In this document: piece by piece, positions 24,690 through 35,148 of the stretch
How positions within the stretch are numbered: the stretch's first letter is position 1
Layout: the number at the start of each line of letters is the position of its first letter
DNA from: Aerococcus urinaeequi
GTDB taxonomy: Bacteria; Bacillota; Bacilli; Lactobacillales; Aerococcaceae
Length of the DNA stretch: 64,000 bases
NCBI RefSeq assembly: GCF_001543205.1
Contig: NZ_CP014162.1
Location: 248,001 to 312,000 of the forward strand
Reading direction: 5' to 3'
Position numbers and translations under genes: made by a program
Notes under the pieces: generated by a model
Told to the model about the DNA's origin: nothing
What the model saw: the letters and a program-made list of their open reading frames with translations, nothing else
Database searches by the model: none

Positions 24690-27600
24690 CTATTTGGCGT
24701 TTAAATATGCAAAAGCTTCAGTTAAGAATGGATTTTCACCTTGACTTGGCACGTTTTGGTAGAGGTCTTGCCCACTTCTTTCAAATGAAGAGATGGTCCC
24801 AAAGACTAAACCATTTGGACTAGCTAAGCCGTCGATATTTTCTTCTGCAAAATAAGTATCAAAAGCGGCAATCACTTGACCATTAGCTTTGATTTTTTCT
24901 TCTGCTTCCCCTAATACAACGCGACCAAATGCTGTTGCAAGCGGTGCGGTATAGGTTTTGTTAGCTCGACCAGTGGTAAAGGCTGATTTTTCAGAAACCA
25001 CACGGCCAGTAGTCAAATCAGAAACGAACTTGCCGTTTTGATTTGGTAAAACACGAATCGCTGAATGACCAGTCACTTGGCCAAATTCAATTAAACCAGT
25101 GCGGATTAAGGCTGAAAAAGCAGATCCAGACCCGATAATTAAGCGGTCGGCTTGTAAATGAGCGTCAATAGCTTGGCTAACATCCGGTCTGTTAAGGATC
25201 AATTCCCAAGCACGACCTTGTTCATCCGTTTGGTTACCAAAGATTGACCCATTAGGTAAAGCCAGTAATTGTGTATCTTTTAAGTTCTCAAGTAACGTTT
25301 GAATTGATTGCTCGAATTTGGCATTTGATGAGTCGGCGATAACCATCACTTGACAGTCAAATCCAGCTTCTTCAAGGGCAAATTGTAAGTCATATTCACC
25401 ATTGGTCCCGTATAAAACTGGAATCAAGGCTTTGACAGGGGTTGCTGTTTTGCCAAGAGAACTATTAGGGCATGCAAAACTATTGCCTGCGACAATCTTA
25501 GGTGTTTGGCGGTCAGCATTTTCAATCTGATCAAATACAGAAGCAAAAACTTCATTTGAAGCAGTTTCAATCGCCTTGACAGCGTAGTCTTGACCAGCAA
25601 TTTGAATGGTATCTGCTTGCGTTTGGCCAACAACTTGGTAAGGAATATCCCCAAGTAAGTCTTTAGGACTTCCGGCTAATTCTAAGAGGAAAGCCCCCAT
25701 CATCGGTTCAGCCAAGCGGTTGGTGAAGTCCTCTGAAACAGCCACAGAAATACCATTTCCATAAGACATTTCGATTAAATCTTTCAACATTCCGTTAAAA
25801 CCAACAGTCGAAGCAGCTAATAAAGCGTCCCCTTTAGCCAATTGGTGAATAGCATCATAAATCGCTTTTTCTTGGTCTAAATCAATGGTCCAGTCACGGT
25901 TTAATGGGTTTTCCACTAAGACAACTGTTGAACCCACTTGCTTGAAGGCACGAGAAACCACTTGGTCCACACGACCTTGCGCTACTGCGAATGACAATAA
26001 AGTTGGCGGTACGTCGATATCATCAAAGGTTCCTGACATAGAATCCTTCCCACCGATACTCGCTAAATCAAGTCCAGACATGGCTAAGTTGGCTCCTAAT
26101 AGAGATAAAACTGGTTTACCCCAACGTTCTGGATCATTTTGTAAGTTTTCAAAGAATTCTTGGAAGGATAGACGTAAATCTTTATAGTCAAATCCTAAAG
26201 CCACCATGCGGCTGACTGATTCAATCACTGAGTAGAAAGCCCCGTGGAATGGTGATTGTTCTGATAAGTAAGGGTCAAATCCGTAAGCCATACCAGACGT
26301 TGTGGTCGTTTTACCACCAGCAACTGGTAATTTTGAGACCATACCTAATTCAGGCGTTGCTCGGTATTTCCCACCGAATGGGAAGAGTACAGATGCACGC
26401 CCAATCGAACCGTCAAATTGTTCCGCCATAGCCTTTTGGCTCGCTCTATTTAAGGTTGACATATAAGCTTTTAATGACGCTTCATCCCAGACTGTCCCTG
26501 CTTTCACATCATTTTGGAAAATAGTTTTCGGTTGTAGTAAGGTTGCATTTGCATGTTTTGCTGCCCCGTTTGAATCTAAGAAGGCTCTTGATAAATCAAT
26601 AATTTGCTTACCTGACCAAGTCATTTGCATCCGGTCATTATCAGTCACTTCAGCAATAATAGTCGACTCAACATCCTCCTCTTCGCAGTACTGTAAAAAG
26701 GCCTCAATGTCTTTCTCAGCAACCACAACAGCCATACGTTCTTGCGATTCAGAAAGTGCAATTTCACCGCCATGCATACCTGGGTATTTCACCGGTACAT
26801 CATCCAGTTGAATGTCCAAGCCATCTGCAAGCTCACCAACAGCAACAGATATCCCACCAGCACCAAAGTCGTTACAACGTTTGATTAAACGTGTTGCTTC
26901 TCCGCGTCTAAATAAGCGGGTAATTTTTCTTTCAATGGCTGCGGCCCCTTTTTGTACTTCAGCACCTGCATTTTCAAGAGATTGTTCCGTTTGAATTTGC
27001 GATGACCCAACGGCTGCACCCAAACCATCACGACCAGTCCGACCACCTAATAAGATGATTTTGTCTGTTGCAACTGGTACTTCGCGGACGATATTTTCTT
27101 TTGGTGCCGCTGAAATTAAAGCCCCTGTTTCCAAACGTTTAGCTTCATAACCTGGATGGTAAATTTCTTCAGCATAACCACCCGTTAAACCGATTTGGTT
27201 GGCGTAATCGCTATTACCTTCTAAGGCACGTTTCGTAATGGTTCTTTGCGGTAACTTTTCAGGATGAGTGGCATCAAGTGGTAGATTAGGGTTTTTAGCC
27301 CCCGAAATTCGCATTCCTTGGTATACCCAACTTCTACCAGATAATGGATCACGAACCCCACCACCAACACAAGTAGACGCACCACCAAATGGTTCGATTT
27401 CTGTCGGGTGGTTATGGGTTTCGTTTTTAAAGTAAAGGATCCAATCTTCTTCAGTGCCATCAACGTCTACCTTAATTTCTAAAGCACAAGCGTTCACTTC
27501 AGGTGAAATCTCAACATTGTCAAGAATACCGTTTTCCCGTAAGTAACGGCTTTGAATTGTACCTAGGTCCATCAGGGTGATAGGACGTTCAGATCGGCCA

Positions 27601-28352
27601 AGTTGCGCTCTTTTCTCTAAATAATCATTTAAAGCTGCCTTGAATAAGGGCTCGTAGCGACCAGCATCGATGGTCACAATATCGATTTGGGTGTTGAAAG
27701 TGGTGTGACGACAGTGGTCTGACCAGTATGTATCAATGACTTTCAACTCAGTTAAATTGGGATTACGGTGTTCAGATTTAAAATATTTTTGGCAAAATAA
27801 CAAGTCGTCTAAGTCCATGGAGAATTTTTGAGCTAGGTTTATTAAATCAGCTTCAGTCATTTCGGTGAAACCAACAACTTCCTCAAGCTCTTCTGTAGAT
27901 GAAGGGTAAATTTCAAATGGGGGTTCATCCATGGCAATGACGGTATTTTCAACCGGATTGATGAAATAATTTTCAAAAATTTGCCCTTGGTCTGGTGTGA
28001 CATTGTCTAAAGTCACGACTTTAGAATGGAAGACTTTTACTTCTTCAAAACCAAGCACATGTTGGATCATTTCCGTCATCATTTGCTCATGTTCATTGTA
28101 TTGACCAGTCACTTGGCGGTAGCGGAAAGTGTAGTCAGCGGTGGGGATTTCTTCGATAAAAGTTATTTTTTCAGTATCGAATAAGGCTTTTTGGACCGCT
28201 TCAAGGGTAGCTTCAGAAGCCCCCTCAAATTGGTAAAGATTGTAGAAAGCAATTTCAGTATCCGCAGCAAAATTTAAAAATTCTAAGGCCTCTTTAGTAT
28301 ATTTTTGACCTTCAACATCGAATTGGGCGTTATTTTTTGTAATGACTTGCAT
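24690..28352 (-). CDS. purL: Phosphoribosylformylglycinamidine synthase PurL with catalytically degenerate GATase domain
   Basis: Large single-chain FGAM synthase, 1220 residues, of the Streptococcus/Clostridium clade. The start at 28352 has GGAGG upstream; an in-frame ATG at 28373 lacks a ribosome site and overlaps purC. Synthetase motifs are intact: [57 protein letters not shown]. The C-terminal class I glutaminase is not: where the family has G-[IV]-C-N-G-F-Q, this protein has GSGSAFSAL (1074-1082), placing Gly1076 at the Cys. MGHSER is ISSFER (His to Phe1190), HGEG is ATAF, and GGFS is LPNGS. The domain scaffold remains. Free ammonia as nitrogen source is inferred. Confidence 0.95.
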   Translation of the reverse strand: MQVITKNNAQFDVEGQKYTKEALEFLNFAADTEIAFYNLYQFEGASEATLEAVQKALFDTEKITFIEEIPTADYTFRYRQVTGQYNEHEQMMTEMIQHVLGFEEVKVFHSKVVTLDNVTPDQGQIFENYFINPVENTVIAMDEPPFEIYPSSTEELEEVVGFTEMTEADLINLAQKFSMDLDDLLFCQKYFKSEHRNPNLTELKVIDTYWSDHCRHTTFNTQIDIVTIDAGRYEPLFKAALNDYLEKRAQLGRSERPITLMDLGTIQSRYLRENGILDNVEISPEVNACALEIKVDVDGTEEDWILYFKNETHNHPTEIEPFGGASTCVGGGVRDPLSGRSWVYQGMRISGAKNPNLPLDATHPEKLPQRTITKRALEGNSDYANQIGLTGGYAEEIYHPGYEAKRLETGALISAAPKENIVREVPVATDKIILLGGRTGRDGLGAAVGSSQIQTEQSLENAGAEVQKGAAAIERKITRLFRRGEATRLIKRCNDFGAGGISVAVGELADGLDIQLDDVPVKYPGMHGGEIALSESQERMAVVVAEKDIEAFLQYCEEEDVESTIIAEVTDNDRMQMTWSGKQIIDLSRAFLDSNGAAKHANATLLQPKTIFQNDVKAGTVWDEASLKAYMSTLNRASQKAMAEQFDGSIGRASVLFPFGGKYRATPELGMVSKLPVAGGKTTTTSGMAYGFDPYLSEQSPFHGAFYSVIESVSRMVALGFDYKDLRLSFQEFFENLQNDPERWGKPVLSLLGANLAMSGLDLASIGGKDSMSGTFDDIDVPPTLLSFAVAQGRVDQVVSRAFKQVGSTVVLVENPLNRDWTIDLDQEKAIYDAIHQLAKGDALLAASTVGFNGMLKDLIEMSYGNGISVAVSEDFTNRLAEPMMGAFLLELAGSPKDLLGDIPYQVVGQTQADTIQIAGQDYAVKAIETASNEVFASVFDQIENADRQTPKIVAGNSFACPNSSLGKTATPVKALIPVLYGTNGEYDLQFALEEAGFDCQVMVIADSSNAKFEQSIQTLLENLKDTQLLALPNGSIFGNQTDEQGRAWELILNRPDVSQAIDAHLQADRLIIGSGSAFSALIRTGLIEFGQVTGHSAIRVLPNQNGKFVSDLTTGRVVSEKSAFTTGRANKTYTAPLATAFGRVVLGEAEEKIKANGQVIAAFDTYFAEENIDGLASPNGLVFGTISSFERSGQDLYQNVPSQGENPFLTEAFAYLNAK

Positions 28353-28365
28353 TTTGATCCTCCAC

Positions 28366-29043
28366 TTATTCAAAGTAATCTACTAAAGCTAAAGGTTCGA
28401 TGTATTCATCACCTTTATAGACACGCATGTTTCCACCTGCAACTTCATCGATTAAGACAATGACATCAGAATTGTCTAAGCGACCAAATTCTAATTTGAT
28501 GTCATATAATTCTAGGCCTTTTTCGGCTAAAGCTTCTTTGATAACTAGGGAGATATCTTGTGTTAATTTCTTCAATTGGTCATATTCGCCAGCTTTTAAA
28601 ATATCTAATTGCTCTAAGGCATCTTGGGTAATCAAGGGATCTTGGCGGTCATCATCTTTTAAAGTGAACTCTACGTAGGCATCAAGTGGTGTACCTGATT
28701 CAATGTAAGCCCCGTAACGTCTGATAAAGCTACCAACAGCTTTAAAACGACAAATTACTTCTAACCCTTCACCAAATACAGAGGCTTTTTCAATTTGCAT
28801 GGTGTTTTCTTCAGTATTTGAAGAAATATAATGCGTTGGAATATTCTTTTCTTTAAATAATTCAAAAAAGTATGTTGAAAGCACAACATTAGAGTGGCCT
28901 GACCCTTCAATCGTTGCCCCTACTTGGTTTTCACCTGGGTCAAATACCCCATCTTTACCCGTAACATCGTCTTTAAATTGGAAATAATATTGGCCGTTAT
29001 CATCTTGGCATAAGTTTTTCGTCTTACCTGAATAAATAAGCAT
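28366..29043 (-). CDS. purC: SAICAR synthetase
   Basis: Condenses CAIR with aspartate using ATP, 225 residues. IYSGKTKNLCQDDNGQYYFQ at the N-terminus, the GSFIRRYGAYIESGTPLDAY substrate region, KLEFGRLDNSDVIVLIDEVA near the C-terminus. Normal length and motif set. First gene of the operon, 13 bp before purL. Candidate PurBox sequences lie 90-130 bp upstream. Confidence 0.97.
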   Translation of the reverse strand: MLIYSGKTKNLCQDDNGQYYFQFKDDVTGKDGVFDPGENQVGATIEGSGHSNVVLSTYFFELFKEKNIPTHYISSNTEENTMQIEKASVFGEGLEVICRFKAVGSFIRRYGAYIESGTPLDAYVEFTLKDDDRQDPLITQDALEQLDILKAGEYDQLKKLTQDISLVIKEALAEKGLELYDIKLEFGRLDNSDVIVLIDEVAGGNMRVYKGDEYIEPLALVDYFE

Positions 29044-29129
29044 TGCTAAAAATCGCTCCTTTTCATAAACACATACGTTTCCGTTGAATTATTTCGGAAT
29101 ATTCGTTTTCCGGATAACCATGTGCTTAC

Positions 29130-29172
29130 CTTAACGAACTTTATGGGTAAAGACAAGTTAAAACTGAACATT
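29130..29172 (-). promoter_or_regulatory. Candidate PurBoxes upstream of purC
   Basis: AAAACTGAACATT (29160-29172) matches the lactococcal/streptococcal PurBox AWWWCCGAACWWT at 12 of 13 positions and CTTAACGAACTTT (29130-29142) at 11 of 13. Both read on the plus strand. They suggest PurR control of the operon; no clear -35/-10 pair was settled on in this 250-base leader. Confidence 0.45.
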
Positions 29173-29327
29173 TTATTGAAAAAGGTTAATTTAGGTCGGG
29201 AAATGACCCTTATGGACGAACATTCGACTTTTTATATGCACTTATTGTTAAGAATTTAATGTTGTCGATAAAAATTGTGCAACTTTTGTATTTCGGCAAA
29301 TTTTGCTAGCAAAACTGGAAAAATGGG

Positions 29328-29376
29328 CAAAAAAAGACCGCCATAAGTGCGGCGAGTTGCGCACTTATGACGGCCT
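29328..29376 (-). terminator. Terminator of the YbjN-like gene
   Basis: On the minus strand AGGCCGTCATAAGTGCG pairs with CGCACTTATGGCGGTCT (one or two G-U pairs), loop of about nine bases, then a run of seven T. Strong. Confidence 0.9.
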
Positions 29377-29442
29377 ATCTGCCCTTGTACGTAATATTGG
29401 ACATACATTTTGGGGCGGATTAGCTTTTATATATTCGAATTT

Positions 29443-29916
29443 TTATTCAGCTTTTGGTTGGGTTTTGAGTACTTCAACCTTTTTGCCATTAATTTTCTCT
29501 TCTAATTCAGGGTACACAAGACGTGCAGTCGCTGAACCAAAGACCATTAATTCATACAATAATTGTGGATCTTCAGTGGTTCTTGATAATAAGCGTAGGT
29601 AAATTTCCCCGTCACCAGTCAAGATTAAAGTGTAGTAGCCTGCACGTTTTAGGTTGATTTCATTAATCACTGCTAAAGCTTTTGTTTGATTGTTGAAATC
29701 TTCAACTTGGACTAATTTACGATAAGTGATTTGGTATTCCGTTATGGATGAACCTTCTTTAAACTCACGTGCTACTACGTTAAAAGGAATCGTTTTATCT
29801 TCAGCAATACGGTAAGCACCTGAGAAAACCACTTGGTCTTCATTGAATTTATTCTTCTTAACGGGTACTTTCTTATCGTTAAACATTTTCTCTAAAATTG
29901 GTTCAATTGATGGCAT
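29443..29916 (-). CDS. YbjN-like protein of unknown function
   Basis: A 157-residue soluble protein whose layout (short helix MPSIEPILEKMFNDKKVPV, then alternating strands with YRIAEDKTIPFNVVAREF, YQITYRKLVQVEDF, helix AVINEINLKRAGYYTLILT) resembles the YbjN / type III chaperone-like fold. This is a fold impression only. The start at 29916 has GGAGG seven bases upstream and replaces a longer frame from 29946. Single gene with its own terminator. No catalytic motif is evident. Confidence 0.65.
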   Translation of the reverse strand: MPSIEPILEKMFNDKKVPVKKNKFNEDQVVFSGAYRIAEDKTIPFNVVAREFKEGSSITEYQITYRKLVQVEDFNNQTKALAVINEINLKRAGYYTLILTGDGEIYLRLLSRTTEDPQLLYELMVFGSATARLVYPELEEKINGKKVEVLKTQPKAE

Positions 29917-30005
29917 GGTATTCCTCCGTTTATCTTCTAAATTCATTACTACATTTATTGTAACATAAGCTTGTCAGAAAGCTATTAGCTAAAAAGTCCT
30001 CTTCA

Positions 30006-30601
30006 TCATAGAATTTGCAATTGCTTTATAAAGGAAATCGTCAAAGCACCGCCTGCCGAATCACCAAGAATAGCAATGTTTTTGGGGCAATCCCCTTTTC
30101 TTCTATTAAATATAGATACCGCTTCAAAATCATTTTATGAGCATCCACCACATTATGGATAGGCCCCTTTGGATACAAGGGCATCACTATTTGTCGATTA
30201 GTTAGGTCTGCCAATTTACGGGCCATATTAAAGTGCAATAAAGTTGGTTGTATCCAAAAGCCGCCACCTGAAAGGTAGAAAATGATTTTTTCTGGCTGAT
30301 CTGAACTTGGCGCCGATAAGTCATTTTGCACTGTAAAAGTATCTGTAAAATCATCAAAATAGTCAAATCCCATTGAACGTTTGGTCTAGCTAAGGGCTAA
30401 TGGTAGCTCATTGCGGTTATAAGCGAGGGTGTACAGACGGTCATCATTAGATTTTTGACCAGGAAGAATACTGGAAGCCAGGGTCAGACTATCCTCGACC
30501 AATTGCGCAGCGTAAGAAATATTCACCTTGCGGGCTCTAACAATTTGGCTAGCAACAATACCTGTTAATGCGCCTAGTGCGACTTTTGTCCAAGTTATCA
30601 T
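30006..30601 (-). pseudogene. Decayed alpha/beta hydrolase (HSL-type esterase)
   Basis: Fragments of one gene: N-terminal part from 30601 (MITWTKVALGALTGIVASQI, then a helix) stops at TAG near 30386; the frame continues with MGFDYFDDFTD and FYLSGGGFWIQP, the HGGG-like oxyanion motif; a frameshift at a C4A5 tract near 30087 is needed to reach NIAILGDSAGGALTISF, the GDSAGG nucleophile elbow. It then ends at 30006, lacking the catalytic Asp and His region. With one stop, one shift and a missing C-terminus, it is not functional. Confidence 0.8.
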
Positions 30602-30710
30602 AGCGACCTCCTAAAGCACTTTCTTACAATAATCATAACATGATAAGCTATGCAGAAAAATCTATCTGTATTAATCAATTGAATACTTTTTTAGGATAGA
30701 AAAAGTCCGA

Positions 30711-32132
30711 TTATGACGTCGGACTTTCATTTGTATAAAATAAATTTTTTTGTTTTTGATAGTTTACATATGCTTCATTAAACTGATGAAAGGCGCTTAT
30801 ATTTGGTGTTACGATTCGATAGTCATTGACGATTAAAAGTTGTCTAGTTGAACGAATACTCCCCATTGTTTCAGCATTCTCAAGTTTAGGAAGATATAAT
30901 TTGATTCCTAAAACATCTGAGAGAAGCTGCGGGAAAGACTCAAGTTGTGTGACACCACCTACTAAACCGATCGAATCAAAAGCTACTAAGTCTGATAGCG
31001 CATTAACATTCTCTTTAATGTTGAAAATCATTCCAAGAATCAGAGAAAAAAGAATACTTTCTCGGTCGTCATTTCTGGAAAGATTCGTAAATAAAGCACA
31101 AGCACGGTCATCCCAAATCGGTCCTCGTTCACCGTTCAGATACGGTAAGAAAGTTGCTGATACTGCTGGGCGTATTTTCATAATTTCATTTAATTCATCA
31201 AATGTGCTATTAAAAATACGGTTGGCCCATGATAATATATTAGCCCCATTATTACTCGGAATCCCTACTAAATACTGATTTTCATCAATCGCATAACAAA
31301 AATTATGGGTGTGATAATCTAACTGAATATCATGATGAATAATACGTATAGCATGACTAGTACCAATAGATAAAACTGCCGTATGCGGTAGATCATTAAA
31401 GGCAAAATTGGATGATACACCATCAGATGTCCCTAATATCACCGTCATCTCTAAATTTGAAAACTGTGGTATATTCACCTGTCTACTATAAGTTAAAGGT
31501 TTAATACTAGGTAATTGCTTTATTGATAGCCCAATATCATGCAGACTTTTACTATCCCAAGTCAAATTCTTTAAATCCAATAGGCCACTACTTGATGCAT
31601 TACTGATATCGACAACCCAATCACCTGTTAACCGATAGTATAAAACATCTTTTAAAGAACCAATCAGTAGCCCCTTATCCAATTTATACCTAGTGTCATC
31701 ATTGAGACTATCATCAAATAATTCCAACAGTTTAAAATATGGATTCATGGGATGAATTGGTGTCCCAGTTTGATAATACTGGTTTTCTCGGTCAATTTGT
31801 GATGTTTTTTCTATGGCATTGGTCCCCCGGTTATCTGCCCATGTAATCAAAGAACCTACTAATTGCATATTCTGATTCAATAATTGAATACTGTGCATAG
31901 CAGTCGTTAATATTAATTCGACATTGGTCAACTTATAGTTTGCTAGCCATTTTTCCAATCCAAAGATTAAGTTTCCCCAAATCTCTTCAAGATTTAATTC
32001 AAAAATGATGTCGGTAATCAGGTGGTGTTTATGTGCAAATTTTTGGCTTTCTACTAGCTGGTATTGTTGATCGAACAATGTCATCTTCATATTTGTTGTC
32101 CCGACATCAATACTGATAATATGTTTTGTCAA
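30711..32132 (-). CDS. gntK: FGGY-family gluconate kinase
   Basis: Carbohydrate kinase of 473 residues in the gluconokinase subgroup. N-terminal phosphate loop ISIDVGTTNMKMTLFD, LITWADNRGTNAIEKTSQ substrate region, TGTPIHPMNPYFKLLEL (typical of gluconokinase rather than xylulose or glycerol kinase), LGTSDGVSSNFAF and GLVGGVTQLESFPQLLSD ATP site. It would make 6-phosphogluconate from gluconate. It follows the 6PGDH gene with an ATGA overlap, so the product passes straight to that enzyme. No gluconate permease is beside it, which makes the link to the upstream PTS genes interesting. Confidence 0.88.
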   Translation of the reverse strand: MTKHIISIDVGTTNMKMTLFDQQYQLVESQKFAHKHHLITDIIFELNLEEIWGNLIFGLEKWLANYKLTNVELILTTAMHSIQLLNQNMQLVGSLITWADNRGTNAIEKTSQIDRENQYYQTGTPIHPMNPYFKLLELFDDSLNDDTRYKLDKGLLIGSLKDVLYYRLTGDWVVDISNASSSGLLDLKNLTWDSKSLHDIGLSIKQLPSIKPLTYSRQVNIPQFSNLEMTVILGTSDGVSSNFAFNDLPHTAVLSIGTSHAIRIIHHDIQLDYHTHNFCYAIDENQYLVGIPSNNGANILSWANRIFNSTFDELNEIMKIRPAVSATFLPYLNGERGPIWDDRACALFTNLSRNDDRESILFSLILGMIFNIKENVNALSDLVAFDSIGLVGGVTQLESFPQLLSDVLGIKLYLPKLENAETMGSIRSTRQLLIVNDYRIVTPNISAFHQFNEAYVNYQKQKNLFYTNESPTS

Positions 32133-33019
32133 AATTCTCTATGTCCTCCAAAATGATAGCGCATGGCTGAAATTACTTTATTTGAAAATGGCTGTGATGC
32201 TAACGAGGCGTTTCGTTTCATCAAAGCGAGTGCTGTCACTGGGACAGGTACTTCTTCATCTAAAGCTTCTTTAACCATCCACTTTGCTTCACCAGAAGCT
32301 GAAACTTTATCAGAAAACTGACTTAAGATATTATCCAAACGTAATTCATCCGTAATATGATTAAGTAAAGCAGATTCGATAATTGAACCAGATGACCAAT
32401 TAGCCGTGACTTTTTCCAAATCATAATCGAATCTTTCTTGCCCATCTAATAAGGCCAAGCCTTCAGCAATGGCCTGCATCATACCGTACTCAATGCCATT
32501 ATGAACCATCTTGAGATAGTGGCCACTACCAACGCCAACATATGCGTCAAAGCCGCCAGGGACACATAAGTCAGACAACAATGCTAAAATAGCTGCTTCA
32601 GCATATTCTGCGCCACCTAACATCATACAAGCCCCGTTTCTTGCCCCAGACACACCACCAGATAAACCACAATCATGATAGACAATACCCTGTGATGCTA
32701 AAAAGTGATATTCTTGTATTGAATTTTTAAAGTATGAATTAGAGAAATCAATAATGACATCCTGACTACTTAATATATCAGACAACTTTTCAATAGTCTG
32801 ATGCGTAATATCGCCTGCTGGCAATAATAGCAATACTATTTTGCTTTCCTCAATTTTTTTCAAGTCATTTAATTCATTCAAAAATGTAAAACGTTCATCT
32901 TGTATACTTTGAGCAATTGTTTGATTAATGTCAAAACCAGAAATACTTTTGCCTTGGTCAAGCAGTTGCTGTGCTAGCGAAAGCCCCATTTTCCCTAAAC
33001 CTATAACTGTTAAATGCAT
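32129..33019 (-). CDS. 6-Phosphogluconate dehydrogenase (decarboxylating), short type
   Basis: Oxidative decarboxylation of 6-phosphogluconate to ribulose 5-phosphate; 296 residues, the short GntZ/YqeC class. Dinucleotide site VIGLGKMGLSLAQQL, with FDIN after the second strand; the Asp favours NAD+ over NADP+. Active-site HDCGLSGGVSGARNGACMML and catalytic YLKMVHNGIEYGMMQAIAE are present. The start at 33019 has GGGGGAAAAG before it and is preferred over a GTG at 33031. Between GH1 and gluconokinase genes. Confidence 0.92.
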   Translation of the reverse strand: MHLTVIGLGKMGLSLAQQLLDQGKSISGFDINQTIAQSIQDERFTFLNELNDLKKIEESKIVLLLLPAGDITHQTIEKLSDILSSQDVIIDFSNSYFKNSIQEYHFLASQGIVYHDCGLSGGVSGARNGACMMLGGAEYAEAAILALLSDLCVPGGFDAYVGVGSGHYLKMVHNGIEYGMMQAIAEGLALLDGQERFDYDLEKVTANWSSGSIIESALLNHITDELRLDNILSQFSDKVSASGEAKWMVKEALDEEVPVPVTALALMKRNASLASQPFSNKVISAMRYHFGGHREF

Positions 33020-33040
33020 CTTTTCCCCCACATGAATTAC

Positions 33041-34468
<1,428 letters not shown>

Positions 34469-34472
34469 CTAT

Positions 34473-34802
34473 TTATGACCCTTCAACAAGCGCTACATCA
34501 ATGGTTTTATAGACATCTATCACTTCTTTAGCTAAATCTAAAAATGTTAATGCGGTCATCAAATGATCTTGGGCGTGTACCATCAATAAACTGAGTTCTG
34601 TATGATTACCATTGGCCTCTTCTGTTAATAAATCCGTTTGTGAATTGTGTGCTTTATTGATTTTGACGTTCGCTTCTTTTATTTTATTTTCTGCTAGTAC
34701 AAAATCCTTTTTCTTAGCTGCATAAATAGCTTCCATTGCGCTACTTTTAGCATCTCCAGCATTAATAATCAGATTCATAATTTGTAAGTTCGTATCTTCC
34801 AT
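34473..34802 (-). CDS. PTS lactose/cellobiose-family IIA component
   Basis: Trimeric helical phosphocarrier, 109 residues. MNLIINAGDAKSSAMEAIYA and the phosphorylated His region LLMVHAQDHLMTALTF fit the LacF/CelC family. It is the only IIA in the locus and would serve both IIB proteins. Confidence 0.95.
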   Translation of the reverse strand: MEDTNLQIMNLIINAGDAKSSAMEAIYAAKKKDFVLAENKIKEANVKINKAHNSQTDLLTEEANGNHTELSLLMVHAQDHLMTALTFLDLAKEVIDVYKTIDVALVEGS

Positions 34803-34810
34803 TTTTCCAC

Positions 34811-35137
34811 CTATTTCTCTAATAAATTCATTGCCAATTCCAACACCTTTTCACCGTTCATTGTCCCGTAATCACGAGGCGGAATAACAGTTACAGGTAT
34901 CTTTTTTTGCGCCAGTTCTTCCTTATAGTTATCTTCAAAAAATCTTACATGTGGTCCTAGTAAAACGACATCTACTGGATATTCATCTAGGTACTCCATC
35001 GCATCCGTAGACGGCTTTGCAAATACATTTACCTTTAAATTGCGATCACTAATCACATTTTTCATTGCCCTAACAAGCATACTTGTACTCATCCCGGCTG
35101 AACATACAAGCATAATTTCAATTGAATTGTTCATCAT
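34811..35137 (-). CDS. PTS cellobiose-family IIB component (first)
   Basis: A 108-residue IIB with the Cys phosphorylation loop IMLVCSAGMSTSMLVRAM. VLLGPHVRFFEDNYKEEL and VIPPRDYGTMNGEKVL are family hallmarks. The second Met (ATG at 35134) is better placed behind the AGGT ribosome site. Paralogue of the IIB at 37349-37660. Confidence 0.94.
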   Translation of the reverse strand: MMNNSIEIMLVCSAGMSTSMLVRAMKNVISDRNLKVNVFAKPSTDAMEYLDEYPVDVVLLGPHVRFFEDNYKEELAQKKIPVTVIPPRDYGTMNGEKVLELAMNLLEK

Positions 35138-35148
35138 ATAACCTCATT

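Noticed and set aside
29090-29110. Inverted PurBox-like AATATTCGT near purC
   Set aside because: Too short and AT-rich to separate from chance; only the two better matches are listed.
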